From Pseudomonadota bacterium (lineage in GTDB: Bacteria; Pseudomonadota; Alphaproteobacteria; Micropepsales; Micropepsaceae), in assembly GCA_021808875.1 (NCBI GenBank), contig JAKBAU010000049.1:1-15015 (forward strand): a stretch of 15,015 nt of DNA, given 5' to 3'. Within the stretch, counting starts at the first letter, position 1, and each line of letters opens with the position of its first letter. Below are positions 1-6,471 of the stretch, piece after piece. Made by a program: the position numbers and the translations under genes. The notes under the pieces are model-generated. The model ran no database searches. It saw nothing but the letters and a program-made list of their open reading frames with translations, and had not been told where the DNA came from.

Positions 1-49
1 ACTGGCCGGCGAAATGATCAAACGCGAACGCGCGAGCCAAGCGGCATGA
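1..49 (+). CDS. parA: ParA C-terminal end (partial, cut by window edge)
   Basis: Reading from base 2, the frame is open from the window edge and ends LAGEMIKRERASQAA then TGA at 47-49. This charged tail resembles the last helix of chromosomal ParA/Soj ATPases. The stop overlaps the ATG of parB at 46 (ATGA), the usual parA-parB coupling. ParA is a Walker-type ATPase that positions ParB-parS complexes on the nucleoid. Only 15 residues are visible, so the name rests mainly on the next gene being a clear parB. No catalytic motif lies in the window. Confidence 0.6.
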   Translation, partial: LAGEMIKRERASQAA

Positions 50-897
50 TGGCGGAAGATCGCGCACGCGGGCTCGGACGGGGCCTTTCATCCCTCATCG
101 GGTCAGCACCGGCCCTCGACGCCCGGGCGGCAAAGGCGCAGCGCACCCTGCCGGTCGCATTCCTGCGCGCAAATCGCTTCCAGCCGCGCAAGACCTTCCA
201 GGACGCAGACCTTGAAGACCTTGCGAACTCTATCCGCGAAAAGGGTGTGCTGTTGCCCATCCTGGTACGCCCGATTGCCGGGGAAACCGGTCAGTTCGAG
301 ATCGTTGCTGGTGAACGACGCTGGCGTGCGGCCCAGCTGGCCAAACTTCATGAAGTGCCTGTTGTGGTGCGCGAGCTGAGCGATGCGGAATCGCTTGAAC
401 TTGCGATCATTGAAAATGTGCAGCGCGCCGATCTCAACGCTATCGAAGAAGCGGCGGCTTACCAGGAACTGATCGAACGCTTTGGCTACACCCAGGAGAA
501 ACTTGCGACCGAGGTCGGCAAAAGCCGCAGCCACATCGCCAATATCTTGCGCTTGTTGAAACTGCCGGAGACCGTCAAAGCTCTGGTACGTGATGGCAAG
601 CTTACGGCCGGTCACGCCCGAACACTTGTCGGCCGATCTGACGCGGAAGCCCTGGCGCAGCAGATCCTTGAAGCGGGTCTCAATGTACGCCAGGCCGAGC
701 AGCGCACGCATCGCAACAAAGGCCATCGTGCTCCTGACAAAGATCCCGATACCAGAGCCCTCGAACATAGCCTTACCAACGTTCTCGGACTGAAGGTTGA
801 GATCGCCGACCGCGGCGATGCCGGTGGCCATCTCACCATCTCCTATAGGACCCTTGAACAGTTGGACGACCTTATCCGCCGCCTGAGCCGCCCGTGA
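46..897 (+). CDS. parB: Chromosome-partitioning protein ParB (Spo0J family)
   Basis: A 283-residue protein of normal ParB length. The N-terminus has the GLGRGLSSLIG tail that in this family contacts ParA. It is followed by the ParB/Srx-like CTPase domain, with FQPRKTF at about 46-52, the CTP-binding GERRWRA at 89-95 and ENVQRADLN at 123-131. A helix-turn-helix follows at about 150-172 (LATEVGKSRSHIANILRLL), and then a C-terminal dimerisation region. ParB binds parS sites near the origin, spreads as a CTP-dependent clamp and works with ParA in chromosome segregation. The start at 46 overlaps the parA stop; ATG 49 is an equally possible start one codon later. The last four bases are shared with the next gene. 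Confidence 0.96.
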   Translation: MMAEDRARGLGRGLSSLIGSAPALDARAAKAQRTLPVAFLRANRFQPRKTFQDADLEDLANSIREKGVLLPILVRPIAGETGQFEIVAGERRWRAAQLAKLHEVPVVVRELSDAESLELAIIENVQRADLNAIEEAAAYQELIERFGYTQEKLATEVGKSRSHIANILRLLKLPETVKALVRDGKLTAGHARTLVGRSDAEALAQQILEAGLNVRQAEQRTHRNKGHRAPDKDPDTRALEHSLTNVLGLKVEIADRGDAGGHLTISYRTLEQLDDLIRRLSRP

Positions 898-1970
898 CTG
901 CAAAGACCTATTTCCCCGAACACTATCGTGCCGCGCGCACCGGCTTCATTGCCGCTGCCGAGGCCGCACAGCTTGGCATAACCAGTCGACTTCTTGGCGG
1001 AATCAAGGGCGTGGATGGTGAGCCGTTGTTTCTGGATACCGCCTGGGCGGGACGCCGTGACGCCAAACGGGCTTTGCTGTTGATCTCTGGAACCCATGGA
1101 GTGGAGGGCTATTTTGGCTCGGGGGTGCAGACAAGCCTGCTTCGACAGGGCCTCGCCGCACAAGTGCCACCCGACTGCAAGCTCGTTCTGCTTCATGCCC
1201 TTAATCCCTATGGCTTCTCGTTTGATCGGCGCGTGAACGAGGACAATGCCGACATCAATCGCAATTTCGTCGACCACGCCCGCCCTCCAGCTAATCCTGA
1301 CTATGATGACCTGGCCGAGGCTGCAGCACCCAAAGATATTTCGTCGGCATCCTTTGCGGCTGCGAACAGTGTCCTTTCAGCCTATGGAGCTGAGCACGGC
1401 AGTTTTGCGCTTCAGGCCGCTCTGTCTCGCGGGCAATACAGGCATCCCGACGGCATCTATTATGGTGGCGCCAAACTCTCCTGGTCCTTGCATATGCTCA
1501 AGGACGTGCTCCAGGAGGAACTCAAGGATGTCGAGGAATTGACGGTCATAGACTTCCATACCGGTCTGGGCCAATACGGTGCTGCGGAAATTATTACCGA
1601 AGCCGAACCGAATTCAGCAGCATATGAGCATGCGCAAAGGATCTGGGGATCTTCGCTGCGCTCTACGGCAAATGGGCAATCACTTTCGGCCCATCTTCAT
1701 GGCACCATCGACAGCGCCATGGCTGCCTGGATGGAAACACGTGCCCTGAGCTTCGTAGCACTGGAAGTTGGAACGCAGTCCGTGAGCAAGGTTTTTGAGG
1801 CCCTCCGCAAGGACAACTGGCTAAGCTGCCATGCGCCAGCCGACTTCCCACACCGCGCGCAGATCAAGCGCCAGATACGTGATGCCTTCTACCCCGACCA
1901 AGACGACTGGAAGGCGATGGTATTTGCCCATGGCAAGGCAGCCGTCGAGATGGCCCTTGCAGCTCTCTAA
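894..1970 (+). CDS. DUF2817 family M14-like zinc metallopeptidase
   Basis: A 358-residue protein matching DUF2817, a branch of the M14 carboxypeptidase-like fold. SGTHGVEGYFGS at 65-76 carries the HxxE zinc pair (His68, Glu71). NPYGF, then RRVNEDNADINRNF at about 112-125, follows. The third zinc ligand is His222 in IDFHTGLG, and Glu291 in ALEVGT is the likely catalytic base. The natural substrate is unknown for this family; a peptidase or amidase reaction is expected from the fold. No signal peptide is visible, so it is probably cytoplasmic. The start is GTG at 894, inside the parB stop (GTGA), so translation is probably coupled to parB. ATG-started alternatives would cut into the conserved domain. 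Confidence 0.85.
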   Translation: MTAKTYFPEHYRAARTGFIAAAEAAQLGITSRLLGGIKGVDGEPLFLDTAWAGRRDAKRALLLISGTHGVEGYFGSGVQTSLLRQGLAAQVPPDCKLVLLHALNPYGFSFDRRVNEDNADINRNFVDHARPPANPDYDDLAEAAAPKDISSASFAAANSVLSAYGAEHGSFALQAALSRGQYRHPDGIYYGGAKLSWSLHMLKDVLQEELKDVEELTVIDFHTGLGQYGAAEIITEAEPNSAAYEHAQRIWGSSLRSTANGQSLSAHLHGTIDSAMAAWMETRALSFVALEVGTQSVSKVFEALRKDNWLSCHAPADFPHRAQIKRQIRDAFYPDQDDWKAMVFAHGKAAVEMALAAL

Positions 1971-2197
1971 GATACCCTGATGGACCGCAAAACCGGCGCC
2001 AGGCTAATCGAGGACTGGCGTTGGCGTTATCCTTGTCCTTGGACGGCGACTGCGTCCGGGCCCAAGTGGGCAGATGGACGCTCGCGATGCTATGAGTAGC
2101 GACGCGCAACTGGGCCAGAGAGATCTAATCGGAAATCGGCCGGTCTCACGGGCTCATGGTCGCTTGGTGAGGATCAACCGGTCAATGCGCGAGGCGT
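1971..2197. other. Non-coding stretch before tRNA-Arg
   Basis: I see no supported gene here. Short inverted repeats occur, for example GGACG (2041-2045) with CGTCC (2053-2057), but none is followed by a T-run, so no terminator is called for the parAB/DUF2817 genes. Confidence 0.5.
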
Positions 2198-2226
2198 TTG
2201 CGGCGCAAGATGTCCTCCGCTATAGG
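2198..2226 (+). promoter_or_regulatory. Probable sigma70-type promoter of tRNA-Arg
   Basis: TTGCGG at 2198-2203 and TATAGG at 2221-2226 are separated by exactly 17 bases. The first tRNA base lies 11 bases after the -10 box, which suits a short-leader tRNA transcript. Confidence 0.6.
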
Positions 2227-2236
2227 TAACGCAGCT

Positions 2237-2313
2237 GCACCCGTAGCTCAGCTGGATAGAGTGCTGCCCTCCGAAGGCAGAGGTCACAGGTTCGAATCCT
2301 GTCGGGTGCGCCA
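2237..2313 (+). tRNA. tRNA-Arg, anticodon CCG, CCA encoded
   Basis: A complete 77-base cloverleaf can be folded by eye. Acceptor GCACCCG pairs with CGGGTGC, the D arm is GCTC/GAGT, and the anticodon stem CTGCC/GGCAG encloses loop CTCCGAA (anticodon CCG, reading CGG). The T arm has CAGG-TTCGAAT-CCTG, followed by discriminator G and an encoded CCA at 2311-2313. It looks intact and functional. Transposase wreckage begins within two bases of its 3' end. Confidence 0.97.
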
Positions 2314-2314
2314 C

Positions 2315-2806
2315 TCATCCTCTTGTCCGGTCCTGAGACATAGGCAACAGATCGTACCGGAGAGATAGGTTACAACCCGGGCCGAACGGGTTGTCGAGGG
2401 GTGGCAAGATTTCTGCTCCAGATTCAAATATTCCAGATCGTGCCGTATCAATGAGATGGGCCGAATGCCCCCGTCGACCTCCTCGATGCTGGCGGTTTGG
2501 CCGGCGAAGACCTATGAAAAGTTCATCTTCTTGCGGTGCAGGCAGATCCGACCGCAGGCGGTGACCAATTTGTCACGGTCATGGAAGGGGTGTTTGAGGT
2601 CCGGCAGCCGCTGATAGGGGCGAGTTAAAAGGGGTGTGGACCTCGGCCGGGCATTTCATGGCCTGGGCTTCCCTTGGGTCGCTCGGTTGAACTCCTGCTT
2701 GAAGTCATTGAACTTTGCCTGCTGCGGAAGGCTGTTCATGCCAGGCGGCCGAGTGGCTTCTTTTTCACGTCAAGTGCATGCGCTCATGACGACCATTCTG
2801 CTTTGG
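2315..2806 (-). pseudogene. IS481-like (rve integrase core) transposase, C-terminal remnant
   Basis: Minus-strand fragments in different frames match, in order, the end of a DDE integrase-core transposase. They are QNGRHERMHLT (2800-2768), ATRPPGMNSLPQQAKF, EAQAMKCPAEV, RPYQRLPDLKHPFHDRD (from 2622) and LVTACGRICLHRKKMNFS. A TAG stop at 2514-2512 follows, then VFAGQ and DLEYLNLEQK, and after another shift LDNPFGPG and LLPMS near 2340. At least three frameshifts and one in-frame stop make it non-functional. The upstream DDE portion is missing: a piece of another element (IS110-like) sits there instead. The family name is from recalled family motifs, not a search. Confidence 0.75.
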
Positions 2807-2815
2807 TTGGAGGGG

Positions 2816-3076
2816 CACTCGGGCATCCTTGAAGGCTGTCCGAACACGCCCCGTCTCCAGAAGCTCAACCACAAAGCAAGCATCTTCGAGTCCCCTGTAG
2901 AGCCATTGGGACTGCAGTCCCGCTTTCAGGCCTATCCGTGCCAGATCCGGGCCGGAATCCCTGCACTGGACAACCAACACGTCCGTCTCCAAGACCACCC
3001 TGGCCTCACAGATTATCCCACCGGGTGCGCCCGCAATGCACATTTGAGCTTTAAGAAGACAAGTCAGTGTCTGCAA
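2816..3076 (-). pseudogene. IS110-family transposase, N-terminal remnant
   Basis: On the minus strand, about 85 residues match the N-terminal DEDD domain of IS110-family transposases: the segments IICEARVVLETDVL, DLARIGLKAGLQSQWLYRGL and VELLETGRVRTAFK. In intact members this last segment runs into MPVKTDRKDARG. Here it jumps from AFK to DARV and then directly into the IS481-like QNGRHERMHLT in the same frame, so a deletion or recombination has fused two dead elements. No C-terminal catalytic serine region is present. The apparent 103-residue ORF ending at 2765 is this chimera and is unlikely to be expressed as a useful protein. Confidence 0.65.
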
Positions 3077-3195
3077 AATGTTTCAAGACAATCTCTGCGG
3101 TTGCTCGGAGCGAGACCACTCTCGCAAGCCAAAACCATCATCCCGCACAGCCCGGGCCGACCGGTCCAACCACTAATAGACTGTGGCGCCTTGGC
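3077..3195. other. Non-coding stretch between IS remnants and the ACP promoter
   Basis: No supported gene is present. A plus-strand ORF covering 2636-3199 is antisense to the transposase remnants and has no family features. Confidence 0.4.
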
Positions 3196-3225
3196 TTGAT
3201 CGGGGCTGCGCGCGCCCGCTATAAA
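3196..3225 (+). promoter_or_regulatory. Candidate sigma70-type promoter for the ACP/ketosynthase genes
   Basis: TTGATC at 3196-3201 and TATAAA at 3220-3225 are 18 bases apart. Transcription starting near 3232 would give a leader of about 180 bases before the acyl carrier protein, including the short upstream ORF at 3367. Confidence 0.45.
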
Positions 3226-3355
3226 CGCTTTGCCGTGGAATGGCCCACTTGTCTCCTAGTGAGGGAATGGCGCCGCTTACGAGCAAATACGGCGAACGAG
3301 CAGACTTGGGAATGCTTCCGGACAGAGCGCCTTCTTCGCGTCCTACATTTCACGC

Positions 3356-3360
3356 AGGAG
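3356..3360 (+). promoter_or_regulatory. Strong Shine-Dalgarno of the 13-codon leader ORF
   Basis: AGGAG sits 6 bases before ATG 3367. It is the best ribosome-binding site near the acyl carrier protein, yet it serves the small upstream ORF; the ACP ATG at 3411 has only a weak GGGG ahead of it. Confidence 0.5.
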
Positions 3361-3366
3361 ATCAGA

Positions 3367-3408
3367 ATGTTTGCGTTGTTCAGCAACACGTGTCGTGTAT
3401 CGGGGTAG
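3367..3408 (+). CDS. Possible 13-codon leader peptide upstream of ACP
   Basis: ATG at 3367 opens MFALFSNTCRVSG and stops with TAG at 3406-3408, two bases before the ACP start. It has a strong AGGAG six bases upstream, whereas ACP itself lacks a good site. Ribosomes ending here could reinitiate on ACP, so the ORF may act as a coupling leader. The peptide has no recognisable function or attenuator-like codon run. It could also be a chance ORF if ACP uses the weak GGGG alone. The call rests on spacing and ribosome-binding strength only. Confidence 0.3.
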   Translation: MFALFSNTCRVSG

Positions 3409-3410
3409 CT

Positions 3411-3686
3411 ATGGTAGACATTCAAGAAACGGTATTCGGCTTTATTGCGAAGGAGGCAAAGGTCGATGCCTCGACATTGACGCGGGATACGCGGTTTTCT
3501 GACTTGGAAGTTGATTCGCTCGACGTGGTTGAAGTGATCTTCCAGATCGAGGAGGAGTTCGATATTTCAATTCCGTACAATGCCAATGACACGTCGGCTG
3601 ACGGCATCGCCCTCAATACGCTGGGCGAAGTCGTCGATCTGGTCGATATGCTTGTCAACAAGACCGACAATCGGGGGGCCGCATAA
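3411..3686 (+). CDS. Acyl carrier protein (NodF/AcpXL-like accessory type)
   Basis: A 91-residue acidic protein with the ACP fold signature. DSL at 35-37 puts the phosphopantetheine-bearing serine at residue 36, followed by the typical helix DVVEVIFQIEEEFDISIP. It is a little longer than housekeeping AcpP (about 78 residues). It sits next to a ketosynthase rather than in a fab cluster, which fits a dedicated ACP for a special acyl chain, as NodF or AcpXL are in other alphaproteobacteria. The start at 3411 is chosen because homology begins there; an in-frame start at 3240 would add 57 residues with no ACP character. It probably shares a transcript with the following ketosynthase. Confidence 0.9.
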   Translation: MVDIQETVFGFIAKEAKVDASTLTRDTRFSDLEVDSLDVVEVIFQIEEEFDISIPYNANDTSADGIALNTLGEVVDLVDMLVNKTDNRGAA

Positions 3687-3749
3687 ATGTACGCGGTGTG
3701 CATCGGAGCCGGCGCGGAGTGCTACCACTTTCAGGTAAGAGACCGCTGA
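3687..3749 (+). CDS. Possible 20-codon ORF filling the ACP-ketosynthase gap
   Basis: An ATG follows the ACP TAA without a gap (TAAATG), and the ORF ends with TGA at 3747-3749, one base before the ketosynthase ATG (TGACATG). The encoded 20 residues begin MYAVCIGAGAE and match nothing I know. Its exact fit could allow ribosomes to pass from ACP to ketosynthase by successive reinitiation, or be coincidence. No separate strong ribosome-binding site is visible, only a GGGG within the ACP end. Confidence 0.2.
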   Translation: MYAVCIGAGAECYHFQVRDR

Positions 3750-3750
3750 C

Positions 3751-4962
3751 ATGCAACGCGTCGCCGTTACCGGCATGGGAAGCATTTCTGCGCTCGGACA
3801 CAACACGGCCGTCATGGCCGAGGGTCTGAGGCGAGGACAGACCGCCATTGGTCCCATAAGAACTATGCCAACGGATCCGCTGCAAATCAAAATCGGCGGC
3901 GAAGTTGCAAACTTCGATCCCCTCCAGCACTTTACCGACAAGCAGCTCGTTCTGCTTGACCGCAACGCGCAATTGGCTCTGGTTGCCGCGCGAGAAGCCG
4001 TACGGCAGAGCGGTCTCGACTTCCGGGGAAAGCTGGGTACGCGCACAGCTGCCATCATCGGCTCTGGCGTGGGAGGGATGGGGACACTCGACGATTCGTT
4101 CCGCCGCCTGTACCTGGAACATGCAAAGCGGTTTTTCCCTTTTGTCATTCCTAAATTGATGGTGAGTGCCGCGGTTAGCCATGTGACGATGGAGCTGGGT
4201 ATTGCTGGCCCCTCGTTCACGATCGCCAGCGCCTGCAGTTCAGCCAATCATGCGATCGGTACGGCTTTTCAACTGGTTCGCGCCGGCGCGGTGGATGTTG
4301 CGGTGACCGGCGGTACGGAATCGGTGTTCACGCTGGGAACGATGAAGGCTTGGGAAGCGATGCGCATTCTGGCACCGGACATGTGCAGGCCGTTCACCCG
4401 CGACCGTAAGGGATTGGTGATCGGAGAGGGTGCTGCCGTGTTGGTGCTGGAAAATTGGGACCATGCCAGGGCGCGCGGGGCCGCGATTTTAGGCGAAATC
4501 ATTGGCTTTGGCGCCAGCGCGGATGCCGGAGACATAGTGCTACCTTCCCAGGGTGGCGCGGAATCGGCCATGCGGGCATGCCTGGAGAGCGCCGGGTTGG
4601 CCCCGGAGGATGTTGAATACATCAATGCCCATGGGACCGGCACGAAGATGAACGACGTGACCGAGACGAAGGCAATCCGCGCCGTCTTTGGGTCGCATGC
4701 AGACAAACTAGCCGTTTCGTCCACCAAATCGATGACCGGACACGCCTTGGGCGCCGCCGGGGCGCTTGAACTTGTCGCGACATTTCTCGCTATGGCCGGC
4801 AGATTCATTCCGCCGACTGCGAATTACGACACGCCCGATCCGGAATGTGATCTGGACTATGTCCCGAATGAAGCGCGATCTGTGCAGGTCAATGTCGCGC
4901 TGTCAAACTCCTTTGCTTTTGGCGGACTGAACGCAGTCCTTGCGGTCCAACGCGGCCTGTGA
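3751..4962 (+). CDS. Beta-ketoacyl-ACP synthase II family protein (FabF/NodE-like)
   Basis: This 403-residue enzyme is near FabF length (about 413) and complete. It would condense an acyl group with malonyl-ACP, releasing CO2, and so extend or start a fatty chain on an ACP. The full Cys-His-His set is present: Cys162 in ASACSSANHAIG, His294 in NAHGTGT and His331 in KSMTGHALGAAG, with Lys326 just before. The C-terminal NSFAFGGLNAVL is also conserved. Wording around the active site (CSSANHAIG, CRPFTRDRKG) is closer to NodE-like accessory synthases than to housekeeping FabF. It lies 64 bases after the ACP, its likely partner. A weak AAGAG precedes the start. Cytoplasmic. Confidence 0.93.
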   Translation: MQRVAVTGMGSISALGHNTAVMAEGLRRGQTAIGPIRTMPTDPLQIKIGGEVANFDPLQHFTDKQLVLLDRNAQLALVAAREAVRQSGLDFRGKLGTRTAAIIGSGVGGMGTLDDSFRRLYLEHAKRFFPFVIPKLMVSAAVSHVTMELGIAGPSFTIASACSSANHAIGTAFQLVRAGAVDVAVTGGTESVFTLGTMKAWEAMRILAPDMCRPFTRDRKGLVIGEGAAVLVLENWDHARARGAAILGEIIGFGASADAGDIVLPSQGGAESAMRACLESAGLAPEDVEYINAHGTGTKMNDVTETKAIRAVFGSHADKLAVSSTKSMTGHALGAAGALELVATFLAMAGRFIPPTANYDTPDPECDLDYVPNEARSVQVNVALSNSFAFGGLNAVLAVQRGL

Positions 4963-5033
4963 CGATGACGACCGTCCGGCTTGCTGTAGCCGGGGGCTCG
5001 TGATGAGATTGTATTATAACATGGAGCGACAGT

Positions 5034-5816
5034 GTGTCCGATACTAACATCAACCGAAATGAAGGGTTAGCAGTCGATGCGACGGAAGTCTGGCTGAATC
5101 GGTTGTCCATCTGCTTGCCACTCGTATTCCTGATCGGCGCTCCCACGGTCATCATCACGCGTATTGTTTACTTCCACTACTATCCTAGCGAATTCGTCAA
5201 CACTTCGCCGACGATCAGCGGAACCGCGTCACAGGCCCCGGCGGACCATCTCTTTGAAATATTCATGATGCCGGTGGTAGCCTGCATTTTCATTGCTTGG
5301 ACGCTAAATCTGCTGCGCAATACCCGGCGCTTGGCACATACGAAACGTAACGGTGACAGCGTCCTTGGCCCGACCATCCTGAACTGGCTTTCCTGCGCCG
5401 CTGGCATATGCGCCGGAACGTTTCTGGGATTGGTATCGATATACAACCTGAGACAAGGCCACGATGTTCACATGTTCGGCTCGTGGGCATTCTATATCAG
5501 CCAATCGCTTTCCATTGTCTTCGACATTCTGTTTGTATTGTGGATGCGGAAAATCACGGTTGACAGTGGGATGGAAGCATCCGATTTCTGGGCACGCGTT
5601 GCGGTGGCTGCCGGGGTGTTCATCGGATCGTTCTTCTTCCTCTACATGTATGAAACCAAGAATTACGCACCTCCGCAGACTCGATATACGATCCAGCTTA
5701 TCTACATTGCGTCGGAATACTTTGTGTGTATGCTGTTTCTGCTTTACCCGGCGATCGCTTATCGCGAGATGCGCAGGCATTTCGTCCAGTTGGCTGCGTG
5801 GCAATCCGATGTCTGA
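5034..5816 (+). CDS. Six-helix membrane protein, possibly Frag1/DRAM/Sfk1-like
   Basis: A 260-residue integral membrane protein with about six hydrophobic helices, near residues 26-46, 76-94, 118-136, 147-169, 186-205 and 221-243. Between helices 1 and 2 is a polar loop with SPTISGTASQAPADHLFEIF. Helix 3 starts at NWLS, and a conserved-looking His146 in QGHDVHMFGSW precedes helix 4. This layout recalls the Frag1/DRAM/Sfk1 family, whose molecular role in bacteria is not known; the match is from memory of the pattern and is tentative. The GTG start at 5034 is supported by GGAG at 5023-5026. It follows the ketosynthase by 71 bases and probably belongs to the same transcript, suggesting a link to the membrane lipid made there. 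Confidence 0.6.
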   Translation: MSDTNINRNEGLAVDATEVWLNRLSICLPLVFLIGAPTVIITRIVYFHYYPSEFVNTSPTISGTASQAPADHLFEIFMMPVVACIFIAWTLNLLRNTRRLAHTKRNGDSVLGPTILNWLSCAAGICAGTFLGLVSIYNLRQGHDVHMFGSWAFYISQSLSIVFDILFVLWMRKITVDSGMEASDFWARVAVAAGVFIGSFFFLYMYETKNYAPPQTRYTIQLIYIASEYFVCMLFLLYPAIAYREMRRHFVQLAAWQSDV

Positions 5817-5841
5817 CGGATGATCTCTGTCTACGAATTTC

Positions 5842-6471
5842 TTAGTGTATCCTGTCAGAAGTGCTTTTAAGGATCAGTTTTCGCGCCCGCCAAAATCTCT
5901 GCAGCGCCGTGAAATGCGTGCCCGCGGCCAAAACGGCGAGACCGGCATAAAGGACGTGCCCGCCGAGCGCGGCCGGAAACGGAACGAACGGATCAAGGAT
6001 CAGGGAAGCGGTCAGGATCAGCAGGCGTTCGAGCCGCTCCAGAAGATCCGGCCAAGCATCGTTGTCGATGGGTACTTCGACAGCTGTCCGTGCCTTGTTG
6101 TAGCTGGTCAGCAGTGACCCGCTGAGGGCCAGAAACGACAGAGCCCACCGGCCTGTCACCCAGGCGATTACGAAGTAGATTGCGGCTTCCTGATAACGAT
6201 CGACAACGGCGTCCAAATAGCCGCCAAAACGCGACGCGGCGTTGGTTAGCCGCGCCACGGCGCCATCGATACCGTCGAATATGAGAGATACCGCAAGGCC
6301 CAGCCCGAAAACGAAGGGGCTACGATGGAACGGATAGGCTGCGCAATTGGCAAGAACGAAAACGAGCCCGAGGATTGTCACCTGATTGGGCGACAGGCCG
6401 GCCGCGATGAAGATACCCGCCAAAACATTCCAAAATTTGTTGGTAATGGCTTTATAATTGCCGTCAATCAT
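5842..6471 (-). CDS. CDP-alcohol phosphatidyltransferase
   Basis: A 209-residue membrane enzyme of the class that moves a phosphatidyl or phospho-alcohol group from a CDP-linked donor to an alcohol or alcohol phosphate. The family signature D-x2-DG-x2-AR-x8-G-x3-D-x3-D is complete: Asp66, Asp69-Gly70, Ala73-Arg74, Gly83, Asp87 and Asp91; the aspartates bind the metal ions. Hydrophobic helices surround it, and the order resembles phosphatidylinositol-phosphate synthases. The start at 6471 gives an ATGA overlap with the kinase stop; a longer reading from 6528 would add 19 residues overlapping the kinase without family character. Coupling to the kinase suggests the kinase product is its acceptor. 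Substrate cannot be read from the sequence: PgsA-, PIP synthase- or ethanolamine-type activity all remain possible. Confidence 0.9.
   Translation of the reverse strand: MIDGNYKAITNKFWNVLAGIFIAAGLSPNQVTILGLVFVLANCAAYPFHRSPFVFGLGLAVSLIFDGIDGAVARLTNAASRFGGYLDAVVDRYQEAAIYFVIAWVTGRWALSFLALSGSLLTSYNKARTAVEVPIDNDAWPDLLERLERLLILTASLILDPFVPFPAALGGHVLYAGLAVLAAGTHFTALQRFWRARKLILKSTSDRIH

Noticed and set aside
103..903. 266-residue minus-strand ORF opposite parB
   Set aside because: Antisense to a clear ParB; no family features and no ribosome-binding site.
2760..2775. TTTCACGT resembling half of a parS site
   Set aside because: The second half is CAAG instead of GAAAC, and it lies inside a transposase remnant.
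2636..3199. 187-residue plus-strand ORF
   Set aside because: Lies opposite the two transposase remnants, which read convincingly on the minus strand; composition is not that of a real protein.
3240..3410. 57-residue N-terminal extension of ACP
   Set aside because: No ACP homology before 3411, and the extension overlaps the well-placed leader ORF and its ribosome-binding site.
5812..5859. TCTGAC/GTCAGA inverted repeat between convergent genes
   Set aside because: Six pairs with a 36-base loop and no T-run; not a believable terminator.
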